NCBI GenBank assembly: GCA_046351135.1
Contig: JAXLZA010000011.1
Span: forward strand, 62,001-126,000
Direction: 5' to 3'
Origin: UBA4427 sp046351135
GTDB lineage: Bacteria > Myxococcota_A > UBA9160 > UBA4427
DNA length: 64,000 nucleotides
The notes below the pieces were generated by a model. It made no database searches. It saw only the letters and a program-made list of their open reading frames with translations, and was not told the DNA's origin. A program made the translations under genes and the position numbers. Positions 27,367 to 36,003 of the stretch are shown piece by piece; within the stretch, counting starts at the first letter, position 1, and each line of letters begins with the position of its first letter.

Positions 27367-28821
27367 TCAGGCGAGCGGACGGACCTCGTAGACGTCCTTC
27401 GGGACCTCGGCGAGGGCTCGCTTGAAGGTCGACATCGAGTGCGGGTACTGCGTCACGATGCGGCCGGACTCGCTCGCGTAGTAGTGGTTGCAGCTCGACT
27501 GCCAGACGGTGACCTCGCCGATCGCCTTCTGGATCTGCTCGTTGTACTCCGCCATCGCCGCGGGGCGGACGTCGAGGGAGGCGAGGTTCTCGTCGGCGAT
27601 CCGCTTCACGAGCTCGACGACGTGGTCGACCTGGAACTCGATCATCGTGATGATCGAGCCGTTGTTGGTGTTCGGGCCGTAGAGCTGGAAGAGGTTCGGG
27701 AAGCCCGCGGTCGTGACGCCGAGGAAGGCCTGCGGGCCCTCCTTCCACGCGTCGCGGATCGAGAGGCCGCCGCGGCCGCGGACGTCGAGGACCGAGAGGA
27801 AGCGGTTCGCCGCGAAGCCCGTCGCGAGGATCAGCGTGTCGACCGGCCGCAGGCGCCCGCCGGCGACGACGCCGGACTTGGTGATGCGCTCGATCGGATC
27901 GGTCACGAGCTCGAGGTTCGGCCGGTTGAAGCTCGGGTAGTAGTCGTTCGAGAAGAGCGGCCGCTTGCAGCCCCAGGGATGGTTCGGCAGCAGCTTCTCG
28001 CGCAGGGCCGGGTCCTTCACGACGGCGATCGCCTGGCGGCCGATCGCCTCGAGCTCCGCACGCCGCTTCTCGTCGAGGAAGGCGGTGCCCGTGTCGATCG
28101 ACTCGTAGATCTCGTTGCGCCGGGCGACCACGAGGCCCGGATCCGCCGCGCGCCTCCGGAGCACCTCCTCCGGGTACGGATCGTCCTCCTTCGGCAGCAC
28201 CCAGTTGGCCGTGCGCTGGTAGTAGTCGACGTGGCCCGCGACCTTGACCAGCTCGGGCACCATCTGGATCGCGCTCGCCGCGCTCCCGATCACGGCGACG
28301 CGACGTCCGGAGAGGTCGATCGTCCAGTCGTACTTCGCCGTGTGGAAGCAGGCCCCGGCGAAGGACTCGAGCCCTTCGATCGCCGGGTAGGCGAGATCGT
28401 TGAACATGCCGAGGCCGCTGACGACGACGTCGGCGACCCGGGTCGAGCCGTCGGAGAGCGAGAGCGTCCACTCCGACTTCGCCTCGCTCCAGTCCGCCCG
28501 CGTGACCTCGACGCCGAAGCGGCAGAGCGGGATGACCCCGTGGCGCTCCGCCACGCCCTCGAGGTAGGCGAGGATCTCCGGCTGGGGCGCGTAGGGGCGC
28601 GACCAGCTCGTGTTGATGTCGAAGGAGAAGGAATAGAGCTCGCTCTGGATGTCGCAGGCGCAGCCCGGATAGCGATTGTGGTTCCAGGTCCCGCCGACCC
28701 GATCGGTCTTCTCGAACAGCACGAGGTCCCGGAAGCCCGCCTCCCGGAGCTTGATGGCCATGCACAGACCACCGGGCCCGGCCCCGATGATCGCGATCCG
28801 AAGCGCGCGTCGTGTCGTCAT
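27367..28821 (-). CDS. Flavin monooxygenase, Baeyer-Villiger type
   Basis: 484 residues. FAD site: RIAIIGAGPGGLCMAIKL (~8-25); the Baeyer-Villiger fingerprint F-x-G-x-x-x-H-T-x-x-(Y)DW is present as FAGACFHTAKYDW; the NADPH site is VAVIGSAASAIQ; and the late motif LILATGFAANRF is conserved. Such enzymes insert oxygen next to a ketone to give esters or lactones, for example in terpenoid or steroid breakdown. ATG 28821 is preceded by GGTGGAG; an alternative GTG five codons upstream is less well placed. It is divergent from an amidohydrolase gene. Confidence 0.93.
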   Translation of the reverse strand: MTTRRALRIAIIGAGPGGLCMAIKLREAGFRDLVLFEKTDRVGGTWNHNRYPGCACDIQSELYSFSFDINTSWSRPYAPQPEILAYLEGVAERHGVIPLCRFGVEVTRADWSEAKSEWTLSLSDGSTRVADVVVSGLGMFNDLAYPAIEGLESFAGACFHTAKYDWTIDLSGRRVAVIGSAASAIQMVPELVKVAGHVDYYQRTANWVLPKEDDPYPEEVLRRRAADPGLVVARRNEIYESIDTGTAFLDEKRRAELEAIGRQAIAVVKDPALREKLLPNHPWGCKRPLFSNDYYPSFNRPNLELVTDPIERITKSGVVAGGRLRPVDTLILATGFAANRFLSVLDVRGRGGLSIRDAWKEGPQAFLGVTTAGFPNLFQLYGPNTNNGSIITMIEFQVDHVVELVKRIADENLASLDVRPAAMAEYNEQIQKAIGEVTVWQSSCNHYYASESGRIVTQYPHSMSTFKRALAEVPKDVYEVRPLA

Positions 28822-28932
28822 GACCGTAGACTCCACCGCTCTTTACAGTTCGTCAATCGCGATCGATCATGGCCACGCGTGCCCGGTCCCGCTGCCTCCC
28901 CCTGCGGCACGCCCCGTCAGGAGACCCGCCCC

Positions 28933-29997
28933 ATGTTCCAGACCATCGACGCCGACGGCCACGTCCAGGAGCCGACCGAAGCGATCGCCGAGCGGCTCCC
29001 CGCCGCGCTACGCGACGCCGCGCCGCGCCAGGCGATCGACTCGCGCGGGCGCATCCGGCAGATCGTGGGCGGAGAATGGATGCCCTACATCCCGGTCCCC
29101 GACTCCGGGACCTGGGACATTCCGCAGGGCGGCCACGATCCCAAGCTCCGCCTCGCCGACATGGACCGGCAGCGGATCGCGAAGTCGGTGCTCTTCCCGA
29201 CCTTCGGCCTGACCTTCGCCGGGCTCGCGCGGCTCGACGTCCAGATCGCCCTCTGCCGCGCCTACGACGATTGGCTCGCCGAGTTCTGCAGCGCGGACCC
29301 GAAGCGCCTCGTCGGCGTCGCCGTGCCGCCCCAGGCCGATCCGCGCGCGGCCCTCGAGGAGACGCGGCGGGCCGTGCGCGAATACGGCTACCGCGGCGTC
29401 ATGGTGCGCCCGAATCCGATCGCCGGCCGGACCCTGCTCCACCGCGACTGGGCCCCGCTCTACGAATTCCTCGAGGCGGAGGGCATCCCGCTCTGCGTCC
29501 ACGAAGGCACGACCCAGCACGTCCCGCAATCCGGCAACGACCGCTTCGAGGACTTCGCCCTCCGCCACGTCGCCTCGCATCCCCACGAAGAGCAGCTCGC
29601 CTGCCTCGGCCTGATCATGGGCGGCGTGCTGGAGCGCCATCCCGGCCTGCGCGTCGTCTTCCTCGAGAGCGGCTGCGGCTGGCTGCCCCACTGGCTCGAG
29701 CGCATGGACGACCACGCCCAGAGCTGGGGCTGGGCGATGCCGAAGCTGCCGCTCACGCCGTCGGAGTACTTCGCGCGCCAGTGCGCCATCTCGTGCGATC
29801 CCGGGGAGCGCACGCTGGGCAGCGTCGTCTCGCTCTGCGGCGAGGAGGCCGTCGTCTTCGCGACCGATTATCCGCATCCCGACGCGGTCTCGGGCGATCT
29901 CGTCGCGCGCATCGAAGAGCGCGGCGAGCTCGGCCGGAGCGCGCGGGACAAGATCCTGTTCGGCAACGCCCGCCGGATCTTCGGCTTCACCGCCTAG
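28933..29997 (+). CDS. Amidohydrolase-2 family protein (second of three)
   Basis: 354 residues. MFQTIDADGHVQEP provides the N-terminal D-x-D-x-H metal motif, LCVHEGT the second histidine, and FATDYPHPD the C-terminal aspartate, all as in ACMSD-like hydrolases/decarboxylases. Length and order match the family. It probably hydrolyses a ring-cleavage product or lactone, but this is inferred from the BVMO next door. It stands alone on the plus strand; its last four bases overlap the 3' end of the Rieske oxygenase gene. Confidence 0.92.
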   Translation: MFQTIDADGHVQEPTEAIAERLPAALRDAAPRQAIDSRGRIRQIVGGEWMPYIPVPDSGTWDIPQGGHDPKLRLADMDRQRIAKSVLFPTFGLTFAGLARLDVQIALCRAYDDWLAEFCSADPKRLVGVAVPPQADPRAALEETRRAVREYGYRGVMVRPNPIAGRTLLHRDWAPLYEFLEAEGIPLCVHEGTTQHVPQSGNDRFEDFALRHVASHPHEEQLACLGLIMGGVLERHPGLRVVFLESGCGWLPHWLERMDDHAQSWGWAMPKLPLTPSEYFARQCAISCDPGERTLGSVVSLCGEEAVVFATDYPHPDAVSGDLVARIEERGELGRSARDKILFGNARRIFGFTA

Positions 29998-31664
29998 CGG
30001 CGGCCCTTCGCGCCCGCCTTCGCGCCCGCGCCGGCCTTCGCCCGCCTCGGGCTCGCCGCGGACTTCGCGCTCCGGGGCGCCTTCGCGGTCCGCCCGGGCT
30101 TCGCGCTCCGGGCGGCGCTCGTGCGGCCTCCCGACTTCGCGCTGCGGGCACGCTTCGCCGCGGCATTCGGCTTGCGCGCGGGGGCGTCGCCCTGCCAGAC
30201 GATCGGACGGATCGGCGCGTCGATGCCGCCGGAGACCTGGCGGTGGTTCGGCAGCAGCTCGGCGTGGGAGCGGCCGGCGAGATAGCCGTCGATCAGGCGG
30301 TGGTAGTTGCTGATCATGCCCTCGACCTCGCCCGAGAGGCGCATGGACTCGAAGCCCTGGCTGCGCAGCCCGCCCTGCTGGCGCGGGAGGTTCGCGAAGT
30401 CCTGGCGCACGACGTCGGGCCAGCGCGGGTCGTCCCAGGCCATCCGCGTCGGCGCCCGCGGCGGCACGTGGCGCTCGCCCTCCGGCATCAGCGTCGTCGT
30501 CCAGATCTCGAAGAGCGTCTCCTCGGGACCGAGCGGGCGGACCCGGTAGGCGGCGGCGTTGCCGTAGACCGGCAGCAGATAGTAGTGCGGGAAGCCGTAG
30601 TTGACGGACGAGACGTGGCCGCTCGCGACGAGCTCGTTGAGATCGGGCATCGGGATCCCGGCGGCGTGGCTCCGGCGGACGATCTCGGCGTTGAGCCTGG
30701 TGTTCCACTCGACGATCGCCGCGATCGGCTCCGAGGGGAGCGGCATGTCCTTCAGGTCCTCGGCGACGGCGATGTCCTTGTGGTGGATCATGCCGTTGCC
30801 CATGCCCTCGGACAGGACCTTCATGAAGTAGATCGAGCTGCCGACGACGTCGTCGGGGTCGGTGAAGCCGACGGTATCGGTCCCGGCGCCGTAGCCGCGC
30901 TTGACCGAGCGGGCGAGCAGCTGCGGATGGGTCTGGGTCGCGTGGTAGCCCTCCATGAAGGCCTCGCAGGCGAGCTTCCAGTTGACGGGCAGGACGCAGG
31001 AGAGCCACGACTCGGCCCGCATCTTCTCGACCCGGAACGCGTCGTGATAGGTCGCGAAGGGCTCGAGGGTGTCGCGCAGGGGCGGCGCCTCGTCGTCGAA
31101 GTTGATGAAGGCGCAGCCTCCCCAGGTCTCGAGGCGGCACTCGCGCAGTCGGAGATCCGCGTCCTCGAGCTGGTCGCGCTGGAAGAGATTGGGCGCGAAG
31201 ACGAACCGGTTCGAGCCGTCCGTGTTCCAGCACCAGCCGTGGAACGGGCAGACGAAGCCGTTCGCGGCGTTCCCGCGGCCCTGGACGAGGCGCATGCCGC
31301 GGTGGCGACAGGCGTTGTGGTAGGCGCGGACGGTCTCGGGGCCGGTCCGCACGACGATCACGCTCCGACCCAGGATCTCGTACTCGACGTAGTCGCCGAT
31401 CTCCGGGATCTCCTCGAGGCGACAGGCCATCTGCCAGACGCGGGGCCAGAAGCGCTCGGCCTCGAGCGCGAAGAAGGCCGGATCGTAGTACCGGGCGGCG
31501 GGGATCGTGTCCGGGCGGACGACCGGATGGGGGAAGTCGAGCAGCGCGGCGCGCTGCTTCGCAGGGACGGAGCTCGCCGAAGCGGACTTCGCCGAAGCGG
31601 ATCGCGCCGGCTTCCCGGACTTCGTCGGCTTCCTGGACTTCGCGGTGGCTTTCGAGCGGGTCAC
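29994..31664 (-). CDS. Rieske oxygenase alpha subunit with basic, histone-H1-like tails
   Basis: 556 residues. The Rieske [2Fe-2S] ligands are C-x-H at 119/121 (NACRHRG) and C-x2-H at 139/142 (VCPFHGW). The mononuclear iron site is in NWKLACEAFMEGYHATQTH (His241, His246). This is a ring-hydroxylating oxygenase alpha subunit that would need a reductase/ferredoxin encoded elsewhere. Unusually, residues 1-36 and the last ~61 residues are Lys/Ala/Ser/Arg-rich with repeated SAKS-like units, resembling histone H1 tails; the core of ~460 residues is normal size. The GTG start at 31664 shares GTGA with the stop of the upstream flavoprotein gene, so the two proteins are probably made together. Confidence 0.92.
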   Translation of the reverse strand: MTRSKATAKSRKPTKSGKPARSASAKSASASSVPAKQRAALLDFPHPVVRPDTIPAARYYDPAFFALEAERFWPRVWQMACRLEEIPEIGDYVEYEILGRSVIVVRTGPETVRAYHNACRHRGMRLVQGRGNAANGFVCPFHGWCWNTDGSNRFVFAPNLFQRDQLEDADLRLRECRLETWGGCAFINFDDEAPPLRDTLEPFATYHDAFRVEKMRAESWLSCVLPVNWKLACEAFMEGYHATQTHPQLLARSVKRGYGAGTDTVGFTDPDDVVGSSIYFMKVLSEGMGNGMIHHKDIAVAEDLKDMPLPSEPIAAIVEWNTRLNAEIVRRSHAAGIPMPDLNELVASGHVSSVNYGFPHYYLLPVYGNAAAYRVRPLGPEETLFEIWTTTLMPEGERHVPPRAPTRMAWDDPRWPDVVRQDFANLPRQQGGLRSQGFESMRLSGEVEGMISNYHRLIDGYLAGRSHAELLPNHRQVSGGIDAPIRPIVWQGDAPARKPNAAAKRARSAKSGGRTSAARSAKPGRTAKAPRSAKSAASPRRAKAGAGAKAGAKGRR

Positions 31665-33457
31665 GCGGACGGGCCTCCTCGGGCGGTGCCGCCCCCAAGC
31701 AGCGCGTCGATCCGGCGCGCTTCGCCGAAGGCGTGGTGGGCGGCGATGTAGGCGAAGGTGAACGCGGCGGCGATGCTCGCCCCGGCCCCCGGATAGGTCC
31801 GGCCCATCACGGAGGCGGTCGTGTTGCCCGTCGCGTAGAGGCCGTCGATGGCGCTGCCGTCTCCGCGCAGGACCCGGGCCCAGGCATCGGTCACGAGCCC
31901 GCCCGCGGTCCCCACGTCGGAGGGCACCATCGCCACCGCGTAGAACGGCGGCGTCGAGATCGGCCCGAGATTCGGGTTGGGCTTCACGCTCGGATCGCCG
32001 TGGGCGCGATCGAAGCAGCGCGCCCCGCGCTGGAAGTCGGCGTCGATGCCCGTTCGGCAGAACCCGTTCCAACGCTCCACCGTCTTCGCGAGGCCCTCGG
32101 CGTCGATCCCGAACGCCGCGGCGAGGCCCGCGAGCGTGTCGGCCTTCTTCATGTAGCCGCTGTCGAGCCAGGCCTGCGGCGTCACGCCGGGAAGCGCGGT
32201 GCCCCAGGGATACCACTTGCGATGAAGGCCATCGAAGACGACGAAGCTCGGGATCGCCGAGCCGTGGGTCCGGTTGCGCTCGTGCATGCGCTCGCCGACC
32301 TCCATGTAGGAGGCGGACTCGTTCAGGTACCGCTCGCCGCGGCGGTCGACGACGATCGAGTACGGGAGGCTGAGATCGAGGTGATGGGTCCAGGGCGCGA
32401 GGCTGCCGTCGGGCATCGTCGTCCCCTCCGGCCAGCGCCCGTCGAGCCCCTGGGTCGTCGGGACCCACCAGAACGCGTCCATGTTGTCGACCGCCGCGCC
32501 GAGCCGCACCGCCGTCTCGAGGACCTCGCCGGTGTCGCCCGGATTCGCCGCGGTCCACTGCGCCGCCGTCGGCGCCGGCCCGAAGCGCTCCCGGATCGCC
32601 TGGCTCCGCGAGAAGCCGCCGGCGTTGAGCAGCACCGCCCCCCGCGCGCGCACGACCCGATCCCCGCTCGCGAGCGCGACCTTCACGCCGACGACGCGCC
32701 CGCCTTCGACCACGAGATCGCAGACCGGCGCCTCGGGCACGATCGGGATCCCCTCGCGCAGGGCGAGCGTCTCGAGCATGCGCCCCTGGATCGCCGCGCC
32801 GTTCGAGACGAGATCCGCGCCGGTGAGTCGCGTGCGCAGCATGCGCCCACCGAGCCGCAACGCCATCCACTTGCCCTTCCAGCCCCGCTTCGCGAGGTAG
32901 AGGTCCGGCAGCTCGTGGCTGTGGACGGGCATGCCCGCGCCGACGGGCGAGCGGGCGAGCTTCTTCGCCCAGGGCCCGAGCGCCCGGGCGTCGTAGAGCG
33001 GCGCCATCAGGCAGCGGCTGCGCGGCTCGCCGCCCGGTCGATCGTCGTAGTAGTCGGCCCAGCCCTCGGGCCGGAAGAACTGCATCCCGCGCGCCCGCAG
33101 GAACTCGATCATCGGCGGGCCGACCTTGAGGAAGGCCTCGCGCCGTTCGGGGGACGTCCCCGGCCCCTGATAGGTCACGACGGAATCGAAATAACGTCGC
33201 GCGCGCTCGTAGGAGTCGGGGATCCCCTCCTCCGCCATCAGCGGGTTGAAGGGCGTCCAGAGCACGCCGCCCGAGATCGCCGTCGAGCCGCCGACCTTCG
33301 CCTGCTTCTCGAGGATCACGCTGCGCTTGCCGAGGGCCTTCGCGACGAGCGCCGCGCAGATCGATCCGGCACCGCTGCCGACGATCACGAGATCGAACTC
33401 CGATCCCAGCCGGTCGAGCAGCTCCGTCGCACCCGGAATGGTCGCACTCGTCGCCAT
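31661..33457 (-). CDS. FAD-binding dehydrogenase, 3-ketosteroid-delta1-dehydrogenase-like
   Basis: 598 residues. FAD site: DLVIVGSGAGSICAAL near the N terminus, then STAISGGVLWTPFNPLM. The C-terminal YATGNTTASVMGRTYPGAG matches the FAD/active-site strand of the ketosteroid dehydrogenase and fumarate-reductase flavoprotein family, keeping the Tyr and Gly that bind the substrate ketone in KstD. It likely desaturates a ketone-bearing ring, but steroid specificity is not proved. ATG 33457 (second of an ATGATG pair) has GGAG five bases upstream. It is translationally coupled to the Rieske oxygenase, the pairing used to open ring B of ketosteroids. Confidence 0.9.
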   Translation of the reverse strand: MATSATIPGATELLDRLGSEFDLVIVGSGAGSICAALVAKALGKRSVILEKQAKVGGSTAISGGVLWTPFNPLMAEEGIPDSYERARRYFDSVVTYQGPGTSPERREAFLKVGPPMIEFLRARGMQFFRPEGWADYYDDRPGGEPRSRCLMAPLYDARALGPWAKKLARSPVGAGMPVHSHELPDLYLAKRGWKGKWMALRLGGRMLRTRLTGADLVSNGAAIQGRMLETLALREGIPIVPEAPVCDLVVEGGRVVGVKVALASGDRVVRARGAVLLNAGGFSRSQAIRERFGPAPTAAQWTAANPGDTGEVLETAVRLGAAVDNMDAFWWVPTTQGLDGRWPEGTTMPDGSLAPWTHHLDLSLPYSIVVDRRGERYLNESASYMEVGERMHERNRTHGSAIPSFVVFDGLHRKWYPWGTALPGVTPQAWLDSGYMKKADTLAGLAAAFGIDAEGLAKTVERWNGFCRTGIDADFQRGARCFDRAHGDPSVKPNPNLGPISTPPFYAVAMVPSDVGTAGGLVTDAWARVLRGDGSAIDGLYATGNTTASVMGRTYPGAGASIAAAFTFAYIAAHHAFGEARRIDALLGGGTARGGPSA

Positions 33458-33604
33458 CATCGCTCCACGACTCCCGCCGGCGAGCATCGCGCATCCGACG
33501 GGCACCCGAAACCGACGCCACCGCATTCAGGACGCGCTCGCCCCGAGCGGCCCGCACGCCGCGGGCGATCCCCGCGAACGGGGTTGACCGGGGCCACGCG
33601 ACTC

Positions 33605-33617
33605 GGACAGAATGTCC
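33605..33617. promoter_or_regulatory. Possible operator GGACAGAATGTCC
   Basis: A perfect 5-3-5 palindrome (GGACA-GAA-TGTCC) in the 230-bp divergent region between the FAD dehydrogenase and DUF4345 genes. TTGACC occurs ~13 bp upstream on the plus strand. It may be a regulator site for the catabolic genes, but no candidate regulator is in the window. Confidence 0.3.
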
Positions 33618-33687
33618 CGGGCTCGAGGACCCTCTTCGACAACGGCCCGTGCGCGGGGCGACCCGACGCGATCGGCACGAGGTGAGC

Positions 33688-34089
33688 ATGGCGGCCCGGA
33701 TCTTTCTCGCGCTGTTCGGAATCTTCTCGCTTCCGTACGGGATCTATTGCTTCCTCGACCCGGGCTTCCTCGCCGACTTCGCCGGGGTCGCGGCGACCTC
33801 GACGACCGGGACGGTCGAGCTGAAGGCGATGTACGGGGGATTGCAGGCGGGCTTCGGTGCGCTCGCGCTGTTCGGAGCGCTGCGTCCGGCCCACGCGCCG
33901 ACGATCCTGCTGGCGACGGCGTTCCAGTGCGCCGGGCTCGGGAGCTTCCGCCTGATGGGCGCGCTCTCCGCGGGCGAGCTCTCGTCGTACACGACGCAGG
34001 GCATCGCCTTCGAGCTCGCCTCGACGGCCATCGCCTTCCTGCTCTGGCGCTCGCTCTCGGGCGCGGCCGCGATTCGGCCCGCCGCCTAG
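33688..34089 (+). CDS. DUF4345-family membrane protein
   Basis: 133 residues with four predicted helices (~4-22, 38-60, 68-88, 105-122). The conserved core VELKAMYGGLQAGFGALALF identifies the DUF4345 family, a common small inner-membrane protein of unknown function. ATG 33688 has AGGTGA upstream. The stop codon TAG overlaps the convergent stop of the next gene in a shared CTAG. Confidence 0.85.
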   Translation: MAARIFLALFGIFSLPYGIYCFLDPGFLADFAGVAATSTTGTVELKAMYGGLQAGFGALALFGALRPAHAPTILLATAFQCAGLGSFRLMGALSAGELSSYTTQGIAFELASTAIAFLLWRSLSGAAAIRPAA

Positions 34090-34904
34090 CCGAAGATGCG
34101 GCGCGCGCTCTGCAGCGCGTCGCGGGCATGCTCGGCGAGGGAGCGCTCGCGCTGCGCCGCGGAGAGGACCTCGAGCACGATCGCGCCGTCGAAGCCGCGC
34201 TTCGCGAGGTGGCCCGCGAGCCGGGGCAGATCGAAGGTCCCGTCGCCCGGCAGCCGGCGGTGGTTCATGGTCGCGTCCCAGAAGTCGCCCGCGCCGTGGG
34301 ACACCCCGTCGGAGAGCTGGAGGTTCGCGAGCCAGACGTCGGGCAGCGCCTCGAGGGCGGCCCAGTCCGGCCCCTGCGCGTGGTTGAAGAAGTGCCAGGT
34401 ATCGATCGTGACCCCGACACCCGCCTCGCCCGCCGCCTCGATGAGCCCCCGGCTCTCCGCCACGCCGCGCAGCCCGCTCCCGCTCGAGAACTCGAGCGCG
34501 ATCACCGTCCCCCCCTCCGACGCGCCCTGCGTCCGGAAGGCCACGGCACACTCGGCGAGGCGCCGCACGACCTGATCGTCGACCGGGACGACGAGCCGCG
34601 TGTTCATCAGCTCGGCCGAGAGCACCCGCGCATAACGCAGGTTCTCCGCGAGCTCGGCGGCCGTCCGCTCGTCGTCCCCGATCGCGAGCCCCGAGATCTC
34701 CATGCACGCGAGCCCGCGGTCGCGCAGCCCGTCGGCGACGCGGGCGAGCTCGACGCCCTCCGCCTCGAGGGCCCGCAGCCAGAAGATGTCCGGCGCGATC
34801 GCGTCGAAGCCGGCGGCGGCCGCGGCATCGAGATGGGCCTCCCACTGCGTCGGGAGTCCGTGGAGGGGCGAGAAGTTGAGCGTGGCCTGTCCGTATCGGG
34901 GCAT
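34086..34904 (-). CDS. Sugar phosphate isomerase/epimerase (xylose isomerase-like TIM barrel)
   Basis: 272 residues of AP-endonuclease-2 / xylose-isomerase-like barrel. AAAAGFDAIAPDIFWL, the Glu of VIALEFSSGSGLRG, VTIDTWHFF (Asp and His metal ligands), LANLQLSDG and the C-terminal DGAIVLEVLS (Glu) are the usual metal-binding strands of this group. Members act as isomerases, epimerases or dehydratases on sugars and inositols. Substrate unknown. It shares its stop codon bases with the convergent DUF4345 gene and diverges from the SnoaL-like lipoprotein gene. Confidence 0.88.
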   Translation of the reverse strand: MPRYGQATLNFSPLHGLPTQWEAHLDAAAAAGFDAIAPDIFWLRALEAEGVELARVADGLRDRGLACMEISGLAIGDDERTAAELAENLRYARVLSAELMNTRLVVPVDDQVVRRLAECAVAFRTQGASEGGTVIALEFSSGSGLRGVAESRGLIEAAGEAGVGVTIDTWHFFNHAQGPDWAALEALPDVWLANLQLSDGVSHGAGDFWDATMNHRRLPGDGTFDLPRLAGHLAKRGFDGAIVLEVLSAAQRERSLAEHARDALQSARRIFG

Positions 34905-34976
34905 GCTCGGAGGCTATCCCGCGCGGGCGCGAACCGGTAGGCTACGCCCGACCCCCCGAGAGAGGAGCCCGCCCCG

Positions 34977-35975
34977 ATGATCCGACCCCTTCGACGACTG
35001 CGTCCCGCCTGGCCCCGGGCCGCGAGGACCCTCGCCCTGCTGGCCGCCTCCGCCGTCGCCCTCGCCTCCCTCGGCTGTGGCCACGCGATGCTCGAGCAGC
35101 GCATCCGGGTCCTCGAAGTCGAGGCCGACCGGCAGGCGGTGATCCGGTTGATCCATCAATACGCCCACGGCATCGACGGCCACGACAAGGAGCTGCTGAG
35201 CCGGACGTTCACCGCCGACGCCGTCGCCGAGTACAAGGGCGTGAACTTCCCGATGGACGTCACGCTCCGGGGCTTTCCCGCGATCCTCGAGTGGCTCGAC
35301 GCCCAGGTCGGGGGCCGCGAAGGCGCGGCGCCCTGGCATTACATGGACACGCATCTGGTCGAGGTGAACGGCAATCGCGCGACCCTCAAGACCTTCCAGC
35401 ACAATCGCCACATGTCGGGCGTCGGCCTCTACACCGTCGAGGCCGTCCGGACCTCCCAGGGCTGGCGCATCCAGAAGCTCCACCTCGACGAGCGCATCCT
35501 CGACCCGAAGCTGCTCGAGCAGATGCAGAAGAAGCCGGTGACGCCGAGCTCCCAGCCGGGGGCCGCGGTCGAGGACGCCGAGAAACGCTTCGTCGCCGCG
35601 CTCGCCGGCGACGTCGCCCCCCTCGAATACCTTCTCGCCCGGGACTTCGTCTACACGACGACGACCGGCGCGATGCTCGGCAAGCAGGCCCTGCTCGACT
35701 ACCTGCGCTCCGGTGCGACCCGCGTCGAGCACATCGTCCGCGAGGACGTCCGGCGGACCGAGCGCGATGGCCTGATCCTGACGACGGGACGCCTGACCGC
35801 CGACGTCCGTCAGGACGGCAAGTCGAGCCGCATCCGCTCGCGCTATCTCCACGTCTGGATCTCGGGCGTCGACGGCTGGCAGCTCCTCGCGCGCCAGGCG
35901 GCGGCGCTGCCGGACACGGCGACCGGCGACGCGAGCGGAAAGCTGCCCGGCCGCGCAGCCGGTCAGGCCTCCTGA
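34977..35975 (+). CDS. Lipoprotein with two SnoaL/NTF2-like domains
   Basis: 332 residues. A signal peptide ends ALASLGC (Cys34), suggesting a lipoprotein, though the -3 residue is not the usual leucine. Residues ~45-170 are one SnoaL-like domain (DRQAVIRLIHQYAHGIDGHDKELL ... WRIQKLHLDER, split here by gaps) and ~198-310 a second (EKRFVAALAGDVAPLEYLL ... GWQLLARQ). NTF2-like proteins of this type bind or isomerise small hydrophobic molecules, including steroid-like ones; catalytic residues cannot be confirmed. It precedes a DUF1214 gene by 28 bp. ATG 34977 has GAGAGGAG upstream. Confidence 0.82.
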   Translation: MIRPLRRLRPAWPRAARTLALLAASAVALASLGCGHAMLEQRIRVLEVEADRQAVIRLIHQYAHGIDGHDKELLSRTFTADAVAEYKGVNFPMDVTLRGFPAILEWLDAQVGGREGAAPWHYMDTHLVEVNGNRATLKTFQHNRHMSGVGLYTVEAVRTSQGWRIQKLHLDERILDPKLLEQMQKKPVTPSSQPGAAVEDAEKRFVAALAGDVAPLEYLLARDFVYTTTTGAMLGKQALLDYLRSGATRVEHIVREDVRRTERDGLILTTGRLTADVRQDGKSSRIRSRYLHVWISGVDGWQLLARQAAALPDTATGDASGKLPGRAAGQAS

Positions 35976-36003
35976 AGACCCGCATCGCGAAGGAGAGGAA
36001 CCG

